Below are positions 12,419 through 21,363 of a stretch of 64,000 nucleotides of DNA, piece after piece; position 1 is the stretch's first letter; every line of letters begins with the position of its first letter. A program made the translations under genes and the position numbers. The stretch covers positions 86,363,143 through 86,427,142 of the forward strand of contig NW_026262679.1 in assembly GCF_021869535.1 (NCBI RefSeq), in the 5' to 3' direction. Below the pieces are notes generated by a model. The model saw nothing but the letters and a program-made list of their open reading frames with translations, did no database searches and was not told the DNA's origin. Origin of the DNA: Mytilus californianus (lineage: Eukaryota; Mollusca; Bivalvia; Mytilida; Mytilidae).

Positions 12419-12572
12419 TATTAATCTTATGTATATATACTGCTTGATTGCTTTTATTGTTTATTTGTATGTACTTTATCATGTTTGTACATACTTTATG
12501 AGGGCTCCAAGTAAGATTAGTGAAAACTAATTGGGTTACCATCTTTAAATAAAGAATATTATTATTATTATC
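12419..12572 (+). mobile_element. 3' UTR and (ATT)n tail of the LINE remnant
   Basis: After the ORF2 stop the sequence runs about 150 bp through 'GGGCTCCAAGTAAGATTAGT' and 'TTAAATAAAGAATATT' into ATTATTATTAT. A short UTR, an AATAAA signal and a microsatellite tail are the usual 3' end of CR1/L2-like elements. Confidence 0.75.
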
Positions 12573-12921
12573 GTGTTACATTTGTGTACCTTTACAAAAA
12601 ATACTTAAGAAGTCAATCGCGACATTTGAGCCCAACAAATATTTTCCAGTTCTCTTAAATAAAGCGTGTATTGTGAATATTAATATTTCGCTTAATCAAG
12701 TATAACAGTTACCTTTTCTGTGATTATTTATTAGGAATGCGATTATTAATTAAGATATTCTGATTTAAAAGATATATGAAAAAAACTTACATTTTGCATG
12801 AAAATCGTGAACTACATAATTAGTAAACACGTTAAATAAGTTGTTATTATAGTATAAACAAGCTTATGATCCTGTATTATTTGTTGACAAAAAAGTTACA
12901 TCCGTTTTAAGTATAAAAATC

Positions 12922-13107
12922 ATGAATTTAATTCAGTTTGCTTCATTCCCGCTAAAATCGTCCTTTTGGCGCCGTCTTTTGACGTTGTCAGTGTTTCTCT
13001 GTATTGTGACGTTACCATGGACCATTGACGTTCTACACAGTAAACAAGTTTTGTGTGTAGAAGCCATAAATGTCCCTTTGGCAGCAAGAGGGTTAAGAGC
13101 TATATAA
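12922..13107 (+). CDS. Small open frame with signal-anchor-like N-terminus, unrecognised
   Basis: The frame is 61 codons, starting at an ATG preceded by TATAAAAATC. Residues about 15-32 (WRRLLTLSVFLCIVTLPW) form a basic-then-hydrophobic stretch like a signal peptide or membrane anchor. The remainder is short and includes one cysteine. GC content is visibly higher than the flanks, which is unusual here. No homologue comes to mind, and the 3' part ('GGCAGCAAGAGGGTTAAGAG') could belong to a dispersed repeat. It may be a chance frame or a first exon. Confidence 0.2.
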   Translation: MNLIQFASFPLKSSFWRRLLTLSVFLCIVTLPWTIDVLHSKQVLCVEAINVPLAARGLRAI

Positions 13108-13639
13108 CCTTAAAGGATCTACTTAGCATAGCCAAACTCATGTAGGGTCAACTTTGACTGAGGGAGTTTGTACCTTAGTTTCTTCATTATTTCTTAATTT
13201 TCTAACGGGGTAATTAAGAATTTATCTCTACTGAGCTGATGATAACCTTTGAACATGGAGTAGATAAGACAGTGACTCATTTAATAAAATGGATGTTAAA
13301 GGAACTAGTCCTTTATTACCATGATTATTGTGGGTCTATCATAGATGTCCCCACTGATGAAATATCATCCATTTATAATGTATACCGCCTAATGTTATAA
13401 GTGTATTTAACACACATACATGACATACAAATCATGAAGAATGTATTCAAATTTCCAACTTCTCTAAAACAAAATAAAAACGTAACAGGAGTAATGTGTT
13501 GGTTCAATAATTGGATGACAACATGACCTACATATTCAATCTTTAACTTGTGATTGGTAATAATTCTAAAATGTTCTCTGAAAAATCTAGTACAAAGCCA
13601 AATGTTTTGAATCATTACAGGATTGATAATTGGGATACC

Positions 13640-13980
13640 TACATATGATCCTTTTAGATTCGTGTGACGATTATGGGTGCTCTGCTGCGAGCACTATTCC
13701 AATTTTCAGAATTGATTTCCGACAAAGCCTATTGTATAAATACCATGCTTCTATCACCTGTTACTGGAATTACTGCATTGACATGTCCATTTATTCGTTT
13801 TTCTGATCCTCTGAATTCGCCATGCAAACCTGGGGGTCGAAATCTCAGTTTGACCCTTCACGGGATTAGAGCATGCAAGTTCATGATAATAGCATGTACA
13901 TTTTCCTGTATGGCCATAGCGTGGTGTTTTAATCGAACCGAAAGTTCACCTAACCTCTTACAAATAAATCAATAGTCACA
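13640..13980. other. Open stretch of higher complexity, unrecognised
   Basis: A 103-codon frame lies on the plus strand (13664-13975). The base composition is less AT-rich than the flanks, and the block looks like part of a conserved repeat rather than random sequence ('CCTGGGGGTCGAAATCTCAG', 'CACGGGATTAGAGCATGCAA'). I do not recognise the protein on either strand. No function is assigned. Confidence 0.25.
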
Positions 13981-14694
13981 TTTCCATATGCTCTGAAATT
14001 TAACCAATTTTAATTGGAATGATGTCCAGATGCTTCGGATGAGATAGATGTAATTTGGCCGCAAAAGGCAAAATTAGCTTAATATGACAACAAGATGCAT
14101 CTGGAAATTAATATATCACTGATATTATATGAAGAACACTTAAGTTGAACCAGCTGTTAAACGATAAAAGTTTATAAAAGATTGTGCATAAAAAGTGAGT
14201 ACGAAATAAAATAGTTAAAAATTTATTTAAGACAATTACAAGTCTGGTAATTCTTCACAATCACTGTTAGAGTCGACGCTGCTGTCTTTGTCATCATTGC
14301 CAATGTCTACATAACCTGAGAGAATTCGACTTTTTTTGTTTTATTTTTTATGCTACTTTGGTTTATTACTCTTCGTCTTATTATTATCGGATAACGAATA
14401 TCTCTTCACGCATCGCTTACATTTGATGCGACATCAAATAAGGTTCAATCTTGAAATTTTGTAAAAAGAAAGGAAAGGTTTACTATAGAATCCTGTGGGA
14501 TTTTTTCAAGATCTACATAACATCAACATGACTAAAATTGTCAGTTAATATAAGTTATTACCCTTGTTTACATTGAATTTTTTAACTTTACGATTCTACA
14601 TCAATCCACATTTATTTTCATTACGTTACTACAATTAAACTGCAATTGTTTACACAAAAAATTTGATATACAATAAAAGGATGACAGAATTACA

Positions 14695-14800
14695 TCAGAG
14701 AAGCGAAAGATACCAAAGGGTCATTCAAACTCACAAGTCGAAAATAAACTGACAACGCCATAGCAAAAAAAAAATAACAAAAGACAAGCAATAGAAAACT
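14695..14800 (-). repeat. Fragment of repeat family A
   Basis: 'GCGAAAGATACCAAAGGGTC', 'CAAACTCACAAGTCGAAAAT', 'AAACTGACAACGCCATAGC' and 'AGAAAACTAAAGACTTAA' match the right arm of the inverted repeat at 25.72-25.86 kb. Confidence 0.75.
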
Positions 14801-14815
14801 AAAGACTTAATACCC

Positions 14816-15037
14816 TTATTTTAAATCAACCTCCCCCCCCCCCCCCCCCAAAAAAAAAAAAACCAAAATCAATAATTTTATGAAAGAAAAAAGGGTTTGT
14901 GTAAAGGACTTTATAAATTTCCTTGATGACTTTTTGAATGGAACTCCAATAATATTTCTGCAAGAAGAAAGCTCTGATTGTGCAATCGTAATACCTATTG
15001 TTTGTGGGTCATATAATGAACATGAAATGGTAGTCAT
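14816..15037 (-). pseudogene. Coding-like remnant sharing a block with 17.46 kb
   Basis: The minus-strand frame contains CRNIIGVPFKKSSRKFIKS at about its middle. The same peptide with three changes (CRNIIGVPFKESARKFIMS) is encoded on the plus strand at 17.46 kb. DNA identity over about 55 bp is very high, and most differences change amino acids. The frame ends in a C/A homopolymer (14830-14862). It lies just below the larger minus-strand pseudogene and may be its degraded C-terminal part, but the link is inferred only from strand and proximity. Confidence 0.4.
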
Positions 15038-15367
15038 TTCAAGAAGAGACTAATCATCTGTCTTTCTTTTGGATTAGCTAATTGTGATGAAGCTTGAAAA
15101 TGGGATGACTAAACCAAGTAAAAACGTGCATTTTATCCCTTCATTTGATTTTTATCTTAAATAGTGTGTTTTGAAAATTCCTCTTATTCTTTTTCAACCG
15201 GTTTGTCGTTAGTACGGGACGGTAATTCGTGAATAATGTTCTGTATAAAGGTGGAAATGTAATGGTTCCAAGCCAAAGATTTCATAGTTATCCATGTTGA
15301 GATGATAAATTGAAATGAGGTAAACTTTCTATTAATTTTGAAATGGATTTAAATTTCCCTTTTTCAG

Positions 15368-16690
15368 CTAGTCAAAACGTGTTGTTGATTTTGTTTTGCC
15401 GACTCTCTCATCAAGTATGAGGGGTTCAATGCCATAGCAACGACCAAATTTACCATGATCTTTTGCATGCACTCAACATACACAGGGATAAATGTCACTT
15501 CTCTGTTGTCCGATTTCAAATTCTCTTGCAGGACCATCACCCCTGAATACACACATTACATTAAAAACTTGAATGTTACCATTGTCCGTAGTTATGGGCA
15601 TGTATATTATTTACAAGTCTTCAATTCTAACTGCTATGTAACTAGATTGTTCCAAGTCACTGCTACCTGATTGGCGAAAATTGATAACTTTTTTTTTTCA
15701 ACAAAGCTTTGTATGGTATTGGTTAACAGTCTGTACTCGTCATCTGTAAGCACAATCATAAGTAAGAATAGTTTAGGATGATGCTGTGGTCGTGTCAAAG
15801 TTTACTTTTTCATGTCCTTTCGATGCGTTTGTGATGTTCAATTTTTCCAAAGAGTTCCTGCTTGTGGTTTCTGTCAGATCCTGATGTAACGGGATTCAAA
15901 TTGTTTCTTGGTTACATTTTCATCTTCTTGGTCCTTCAAATACTTTGAGACTCCACTGCTCACCTGTTACTGAAAAGTTGTTTTTCTTAAGTCTACTGAA
16001 AGGGAATTCTCTACCATATATTACGATCAATTTCTGCTGCAATTTTCTCTCGCTTATCGTTGTTGAAATAATAATTATCTTTCCTGCTATTTCTTCACCT
16101 AAATGTAAATCGCTGGAAGATATCTTTTCGCTTATATCATCCTTTAAATGGTATGAAGCTAGGGTAAATTTTTGTTTTTTAACACTTGTTTCACTCTTCT
16201 TATCCTCCTGTAGTATGCCCTACGGTTTTAATAAACTATAGATTTAAATTATGGAACTAATTCCATTGCTCTATTCCTGTAGGACTTGTCCGTGTTTGCA
16301 GGAAAATTTCCGTTGCAGGTGATATATCTTCTCGCTAGAGTTGGCCAGTTGAAAGTGTTTCCTTTGTTTTTTTTTTTTTCTTTTTTTTTTTTTTTATCCG
16401 AGTCCAAATTTTTGTTTTGTCAAATCTGTAGGAACCAAATTGTCCATGGTGTTTTTTGGTGTTTTCTCTATGATTTTGTTTATTCTCTTCTGGGCATAGT
16501 CTTTGCTTTCACGGAAAATGCCAAGGCGAATCTTTTCGCGCTCACGAAAAGATATTGTTGTAGATGTAAAATTGTAAACATTACCGACATCGGCCAAAGA
16601 CTTCACTTTTATGTTTGTGGTTTGCAAGTTCCTTGATGTTGCTGATAGTAAAAGCATGACGGAATCTGAAATGGTTCTGGTACATTTCAC
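15368..16690 (-). pseudogene. Broken ORF of an uncharacterised invertebrate mobile-element family
   Basis: Protein-like segments lie on the minus strand in order. The first is a 98-codon frame (16690-16394) with FREREKIRLGIFRESKDYAQ and a lysine-rich end, which stops at a poly-A run. Next comes a stretch with stops (about 16230-15720). The last is a long frame from about 15680 to 15370 with two in-frame stops. It reads SSYIAVRIEDL, then ITTDNGNIQVFNVMCVFRGD, directly followed by GPAREFEIGQQRSD. From memory, an 'RGD-x-P-A-x-x-FE-x-GQQ' motif following a 'vavttD.g.i.vfn' segment occurs in uncharacterised bivalve and cnidarian proteins found in repeats. I cannot name the family or its function. 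Multiple stops and frame changes mark this copy as dead. Confidence 0.5.
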
Positions 16691-17094
16691 GTCTAAATGT
16701 TGCTCTACAAAAGATTGTATGGTGTTGACGATCTATTTCATTACTTTGTGGTGGTACAATGTATTTGATTACTCTTTAATGATGTGATCTTCAAGAAGTT
16801 TCCTTGTATATAAAGAATATGTGCATTTGCATAATTGTATGCTATGGATTTATGTAAACTTAAAAAGTCATGGTGTACAGTGTAACAAGGCCTAAGATCA
16901 ACTAGTTGAAGTCTTTCGTTTGAAGCTGAACAATTACTAAAAGTTTGCTTGAGGTCTACAACGTTTTATGTTAAGACTGCTGTACTTCATGACTTTACGG
17001 GTTCATGTTTTTGTAATAATCAATTTCAGAAAGAGAAATGTGTATTTATTACAAGCATCTGCCTGTCAGTATATTTGCAATTTTTGATCAAGGG

Positions 17095-17350
17095 TTGACT
17101 AGTGTAAAGACATATGGTTATCTGGACTATCCGGTACTAAGACCCAGGTAATAGAGGGCGTCCTGTGAAATACGAAGGAATTTTTTCCCAAGGAATAGAT
17201 TTCGGAATTTTGGGTCCCCAATGCTCTTCAACTTCGTATTTAATTTGGCCTTTTTAACTTTTTTGATTCGAGCGTCACTGATGAGTCTTTTGTAGACGAA
17301 ACGCGCGTCTGGCGTACAAAATTTTAATCCTGGTATCTATGATGAGTTTC
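17095..17350 (+). repeat. Hammerhead-bearing dispersed repeat (family C), fullest copy
   Basis: From about 17190 the order 'TTCGGAATTTTGGGTCC', 'GCTCTTCAACTTCGTATTTA', 'TTTTGATTCGAGCGTCAC', ribozyme core, 'TTTTAATCCTGGTATCTATG' is shared in reverse complement with 49.33-49.46 kb and in part with 5.55-5.68 kb. The upstream 17095-17160 piece ('CATATGGTTATCTGGACT', 'GAGGGCGTCCT') resembles the start of the repeat at 42.85 kb, so two families may be joined here. Confidence 0.8.
17270..17317 (+). ncRNA. Hammerhead ribozyme, type I, all core positions present
   Basis: The core CTGATGA (C3-A9) is followed by helix II GUC/GAC with a UUUUGUA loop (17285-17297), then GAA (G12-A14), a minimal helix III (AC/GU with a GCGC loop, or the self-complementary ACGCGCGU) and the cleavage triplet GUC. 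Helix I pairs AGCGUCA upstream with UGGCGUA downstream, about six pairs counting two G-U wobbles. Helix I is open, so the ribozyme would be embedded in a longer transcript and cut just 5' of TGGCG. Minimal-helix-III hammerheads of this kind are known from Penelope-like elements and metazoan retrozymes, and are thought to work partly as dimers. Activity here is inferred from conservation only. Confidence 0.85.
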
Positions 17351-17459
17351 TTTGGTTATTTTGGATGTATAAATACGCAGCCATGAACGGGCACGATAAA
17401 ACCGATGTCATGTGTATCGATTTTTCCACAGTTCTGCACTGTAAAGAAACCTTGCGATA

Positions 17460-17520
17460 ACTTGCAGAAATATTATTGGAGTTCCATTCAAAGAGTCAGC
17501 AAGGAAATTTATAATGTCAT
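17460..17520 (+). pseudogene. Short coding remnant, inverted partner of 14.90-14.96 kb
   Basis: About 55 bp from CTTGCAGAAATATTATTGG through AAGGAAATTTATAATGTC match the reverse complement of 14905-14963 with three or four differences. In frame it reads CRNIIGVPFKESARKFIMS. Flanking sequence is unrelated. It is either a piece of the same dead element as 15.4-16.7 kb or an independent insertion. Confidence 0.5.
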
Positions 17521-17559
17521 TATACATTTTTGGTATAAATACTCAAAATTGCAGTTTTG

Positions 17560-17935
17560 AACTATCTTCAGACGTTTAAGATTAAGAAATCTGTTTTCAG
17601 AAATTAGCCATAATATATTTAGACCCTTTAGTACACTCATGTAGCTATGATTCTATAAATTTAAGTAAATGTTGAAATAGTCCTGGTGTGAAATAAATTC
17701 AACTAAAATTAGCCTATCTGTTTTAAAACACATTATGATATAATATGACACGAATCATTATGTTTTTCTTGAAAATGGTCATTCTAAAAATGGAAAAGGT
17801 ATCTTAAAGTCTGATTCCGGCTAGAGCTCCATAGCGCCTAATGAATAATTTTGATTTGAAATGACTTATTCATGGTTAGTTGTAGTATAAGCATATCTAA
17901 ATTTCAGTGTTATAATTGTTGCCAATCTTTATGAC
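17560..17935 (+). repeat. Dispersed repeat family H copy
   Basis: 'GTACACTCATGTAGCTATGA', 'AATTTAAGTAAATGTTGAAA', 'GTCCTGGTGTGAAAT' and 'AAAAGGTATCTTAAAGTC' recur in order at 44.11-44.44 kb, same strand, at roughly 75-80% identity by eye. There is no open frame. The 44 kb copy extends further and that extension also matches 25.0-25.12 kb. Confidence 0.75.
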
Positions 17936-17939
17936 AAAA

Positions 17940-18775
17940 ATAGTTTTTATATATTCCTTCCTTATTTTACAATGCAAAATGCCTTTGTCGAAGGTTGTCT
18001 TACAGAATAAATAACCAGATACCTTAGGAAATGATAATACATGCAGGCACAATAAATATGTTTAACAGATTTTTTTTTTTAAATATATTTTCGTAAGTCG
18101 TAAGTTTTAGGACGGGACGTATTATGGTATACAGTTGTCCGTCCGTCGTCGACACTTCGGGCAACAACTATGAATTTTTTTACCAATTTTCATGAAAATT
18201 TGGATAATTGTTTACATCTATTGACGTAAGCTACCGTTTTATTTTTATAAATTTTAGATTTTACGTTTCCGAGTTATGGAATTTTATAAGTTATACACAG
18301 TTAACACTTTCAGATATTCTTAGAAGCAATTGTGAGAACACAAGTATATTAATTAGTAATTTTGAAAATGTGGTATAATCAATCCCAAGAAATATAATGC
18401 CAATTATGTTTTGGCCAGCTGTCTAGACCATAGTATATTGCTTTTGTCATAAGACAGCATTGCACCTACAAAAAGAGTGTATCTTTACAAAAAAAAAGGG
18501 GGGAGGGGGTACCTTGCTACATTTTATCTCCCCACCCCGTTTAAAATTTTGCGTCCTCAAAAATTCAACAAAATCCTTTTATCTGTCAAATAAAGCTCTG
18601 AATTTATCCTTCAAAAATGTACCAATTCATACCTTAGCAATAACATGAATAATATAATGTAACAGATTCAATAGATAAATAAATAACAATCAATTTCACA
18701 CAATCTTTCATTCTCAACATTCTTCTTGAAAGTTTAAAGAAAACAATTATCTTTTCATTATTAAACTGAAACTGG
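17940..18775. other. Anonymous DNA
   Basis: 18100-18190 has 'GTTGTCCGTCCGTCGTCGAC', reminiscent of the CGTCCGTCGTC stretch of family G, but the match does not extend. 18489-18511 is an A-run/G-run. No gene is recognised. Confidence 0.4.
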
Positions 18776-18779
18776 AGTC

Positions 18780-19385
18780 AAGGTCGGAATCCGTCAAGAG
18801 TGGTGGACACCTGCTCCAGGACCTCCTAGACTACCTCCATCGGTGACTCTTCCGATAAGTAACCTGGTGATGACAGGTGCCCAAATCGTATAGGGGGTAG
18901 CAAAAATGATGCCAGCTCTGCATCAGAATCTGGTGGACCAAAGGTTGGTATGTATAAACTAGTTGAGGTTTTATCAAAGGAGGAGGTGCTGGCTCCTCAA
19001 GAACAACTTATTGGATCTATGACTGTGCCTTTTTATTTTTTATTAACTCCACTAAATGAAAATCTTTGTCTTTCTCTGGTTGATAGGGATTTTCACTTCT
19101 AAAGTAGAAGTCCCCCTCGAACGTGTGGCCAGCCAAAGCTTCAGACTTCTGCTCTATGTGTTTCTGGTGAAAATTTATATGTGCTTTGAACTGGTTTTGT
19201 TTTGTTGTTTTTTACCCACACAGTAGGCAATAATAAGGTACTCTGGTAGGTTCCACGTGCTACATTAATATATGGGTGACTACGCGATATCTTGGCCTCT
19301 GAAAAGGCTCCTCTTCCGGGCACCTGAGGCAAACAGTAGCCCTTCATACAGCCTTACCATAATCATTGTTGTATGTGCTCATCTG
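18780..19385 (-). pseudogene. Broken zinc-finger ORF, unrecognised
   Basis: Reading the minus strand from ATG near 19384, one frame gives MSTYNNDYGKAV and later YYCLLCG, a stop, KTTKQNQFKAHINFHQKH. Around the stop this fits C-x2-C-x12-H-x3-H, a C2H2 finger. A charged segment follows (EGDFYFRSENPYQPEKDKDF). Further along, proline-rich stretches are split between frames, ending in a glycine-rich piece (RVTDGGSLGGPGAGVHHS). Several stops and frameshifts make it non-functional. It follows the Penelope-like remnant on the same strand and may be mobile-element-derived, but I do not recognise the family. Confidence 0.45.
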
Positions 19386-19484
19386 AAAAGATTATAGGAC
19401 CTTAAAAACTTGTCTAATTATAAAAAAAAATGATAATAAAGACAACACCCATCAATTACTGCATGGTAAGATTTAAATGTGGTC

Positions 19485-19520
19485 TGCATATTTCGCCAAC
19501 AGGTGTGGCGTCTTCAGGAC
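19485..19520 (-). ncRNA. Hammerhead-like hairpin downstream of the Penelope-like ORF
   Basis: On the minus strand CTGAAGA is followed by CGCC, a nine-base loop, GGCG and AAA, so the order CUGANGA / stem / GAAA of a hammerhead core is kept. The base after CUGAAGA (C) cannot pair with the base before GAAA (C), and no clear helix III or cleavage site is seen after GAAATATGC. Hammerheads are established in the pseudo-LTRs of Penelope-like elements, so the position fits. This copy is either a variant or a decayed one. Confidence 0.35.
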
Positions 19521-19646
19521 AAATACAAGTGTGAACAATTACCGTGAAATATGAATTCTGTGGTTGTGTGGTTCGCACAAATGTAGTCATAACGACGTTA
19601 TTGTAAATTGAAAGCGAAAGTAATAATGTATGTATATATAGAACTG

Positions 19647-20285
19647 TTAGTATGTTCTTGTCTTGTAACAGTGGATCGTGTGGTTGGTATCTATGCCATT
19701 CATTTCAATGTCGGGATATTCTCCTGTAATGTGCCGATATCCCTCCAGGCCTTGATAGCTAGAATATATAAATAAACTTAAGACTGTTTCCAAAGTTGTG
19801 ACTGTATATGTGTATTCTGGTGGTGTAGCTGTTTCTTGTGGTGTAATTTCGTCTTCCTCTTCATCACTAATGCTGATATATAAATCTGCTGATAAATCTA
19901 CCATATTGTTATTGAGATCTGCTTTGGGTATTAAACGAAACATTGGTGGTTTTTTCCAATAAGTCTTCTTTGTGGCCTCCATTGGTGGTATCCAAGGCTT
20001 AATTTTTTCCGCTCATTCGCGGGGTGTTTTTTTCTTCCGTGATTAAACCTTTGGTATGCGATATATTGTGGTGTCTTTTCATGTGTCTCTTTGCAGAGTC
20101 CTTCCTGATAAATGTTTTATTGCACCAAGATCACAAAAAAAATTGGGTTATTGTTGGGTGGTGATCGGTGTTGAAGTGTCTTCTTAAGCTGCTTACATCT
20201 TTATATTGCTTGTTGCATCGATTACAACAGTTTAACGGAAATGGTTCCCGAGGTTTTTGGGGAATTGTTTTCGTTTCTGCCTTTA
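19647..20285 (-). pseudogene. Two C2H2 fingers plus acidic region, directly after the PLE endonuclease
   Basis: Finger 1 (20226-20158) is CNRCNKQYKDVSSLRRH followed by FNTDH, a textbook C-x2-C-x3-Y-x5-L-x2-H-x4-H. Finger 2 (about 20130-20071) reads WCNKTFIRKDSAKRHMKRHH; its first cysteine is displaced by a 2 nt frame error. An open frame from ATG 19982 to 19647 (111 codons) follows, with KKPPMFRLIPKADLNNN and an acidic SISDEEEDEITPQ. Finger 1 is one frame away from the endonuclease C-terminus and only about 60 bp beyond its stop. The fingers may therefore once have been the C-terminal part of the same protein, or the first part of a second ORF or pseudo-LTR. Confidence 0.55.
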
Positions 20286-20287
20286 GA

Positions 20288-21355
20288 TTATGTCCTTATG
20301 TTGAGTCCCCATGGCGATTTTGTGCTCAAGTGGTGAATGTATGCCTCTTCTGTGCGTAGTCGTATGTTGACGTTGGCAACGGTGGTCTTGATACCTGTTA
20401 TTGTTATGTCGTATGTACTGTGATCTTCTGTGAAATGTTTTAAAACGGGTTTATGTTCGTTTTAGTTTTTGATGTCATTCAAGTGCCCGTAAAATCTTTC
20501 ACAAATGGTGTTCCCTGTTTGGCCTATATATTGTTTGTTACATTTTTTGCATGTGATTTTATATATATAACACTGGTGGTTAGACATGTAATTTGTTCCT
20601 TGATTCTGATTGATTTTCCGTTTGAGTAGCTTTTTATTTCGGTTGATTGGGTCATCTTTTTGCAAATATGGCATCCCCGGCCGCAGGCCGGTTACCCATT
20701 GTTTTTGGTGGTTTTATGTCCGTGTTAAATAGTAATTGGCATAGACTGGTTGTTTTGCGTGTGGTGACATTGAACTTCATGAGGGACATGTGGTTTGTTT
20801 CAGGTGTTCTTTCTAATATATTCTTTCGTCTATTGATAATTTTTCTTATTGCTGGGTTGTGGGTGATAATGAATTGAACATTTTCTTCTGTGGTTCCATT
20901 TCTTTGAGTGAAGAGTGAATTCCGATCTTGCTCACGTGCCTTTTTAATAGCCTTTTCTATAGGGTAGCCTCTTTTTAAGAAATTCTCTTTCATTTTCTGT
21001 GTGTGTATCTGATAGTCGGCTAATGTGCTGCATATGTCGTCGATATATCGAAACCACATAAGTGGTTTGTGTGTTGAGGAAATTTCGTTCTAATTTGTCC
21101 ATAAATATTATGGCATATTCTGGTGCCCATGCTGGTCCCGCGCTTTTGTAAGTAGTAATTATTCTCAAATCGAAAGCAGTTGCAAGTTGAAATAAAATAT
21201 ATCCATCTTAAGACGATCTTAGGCACGTATCGTTTGTTCCTCTCTTGTGTCTATCATCTCTTTTGTTGCGAGTAATCCTTCTCTATGTTGGATAGATGTG
21301 TAAAGTGCCGAAACGTCTGCGGTTACTAGAATACTGTTTGCAGGTACAGGGCTTA
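20288..21355 (-). pseudogene. Penelope-like element RT and GIY-YIG endonuclease, 5'-truncated
   Basis: From the upstream end, the minus strand encodes PVPANSILVTADVSALYTSI (RT motif A, catalytic D, with the PLE-typical LYTSI), then a split block with FENNYYLQKRGTSMGTR and AWAPEYAIIFMDKLE in two frames. Next comes FRYIDDI (the catalytic DD) and a thumb-like stretch to GDAIFAKR. A third frame gives MPYLQKDDP and the endonuclease: YIYKITCKKCNKQYIGQTG, with the GIY-YIG core and the CxxC that PLEs carry, then TICERFYGHLNDIKN, a TAA, and in the same frame NEHKPVLKHF and RLRTEEAYIHHLSTKSPWGL (catalytic E region and C-terminal P-x-GLN). At least three frame breaks and one stop show it is dead. The 5' end stops in an A/T run near 21360, inside gypsy sequence. 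Confidence 0.85.
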
Positions 21356-21363
21356 TGTTTTTT

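Noticed and set aside
16365-16396. T-runs as an RNA polymerase III terminator
   Set aside because: No Pol III promoter boxes upstream; long T-runs are common throughout this AT-rich window.
20647-20877. Plus-strand frame antisense to the Penelope-like RT
   Set aside because: The minus strand carries conserved RT and endonuclease motifs; the plus frame is its shadow.
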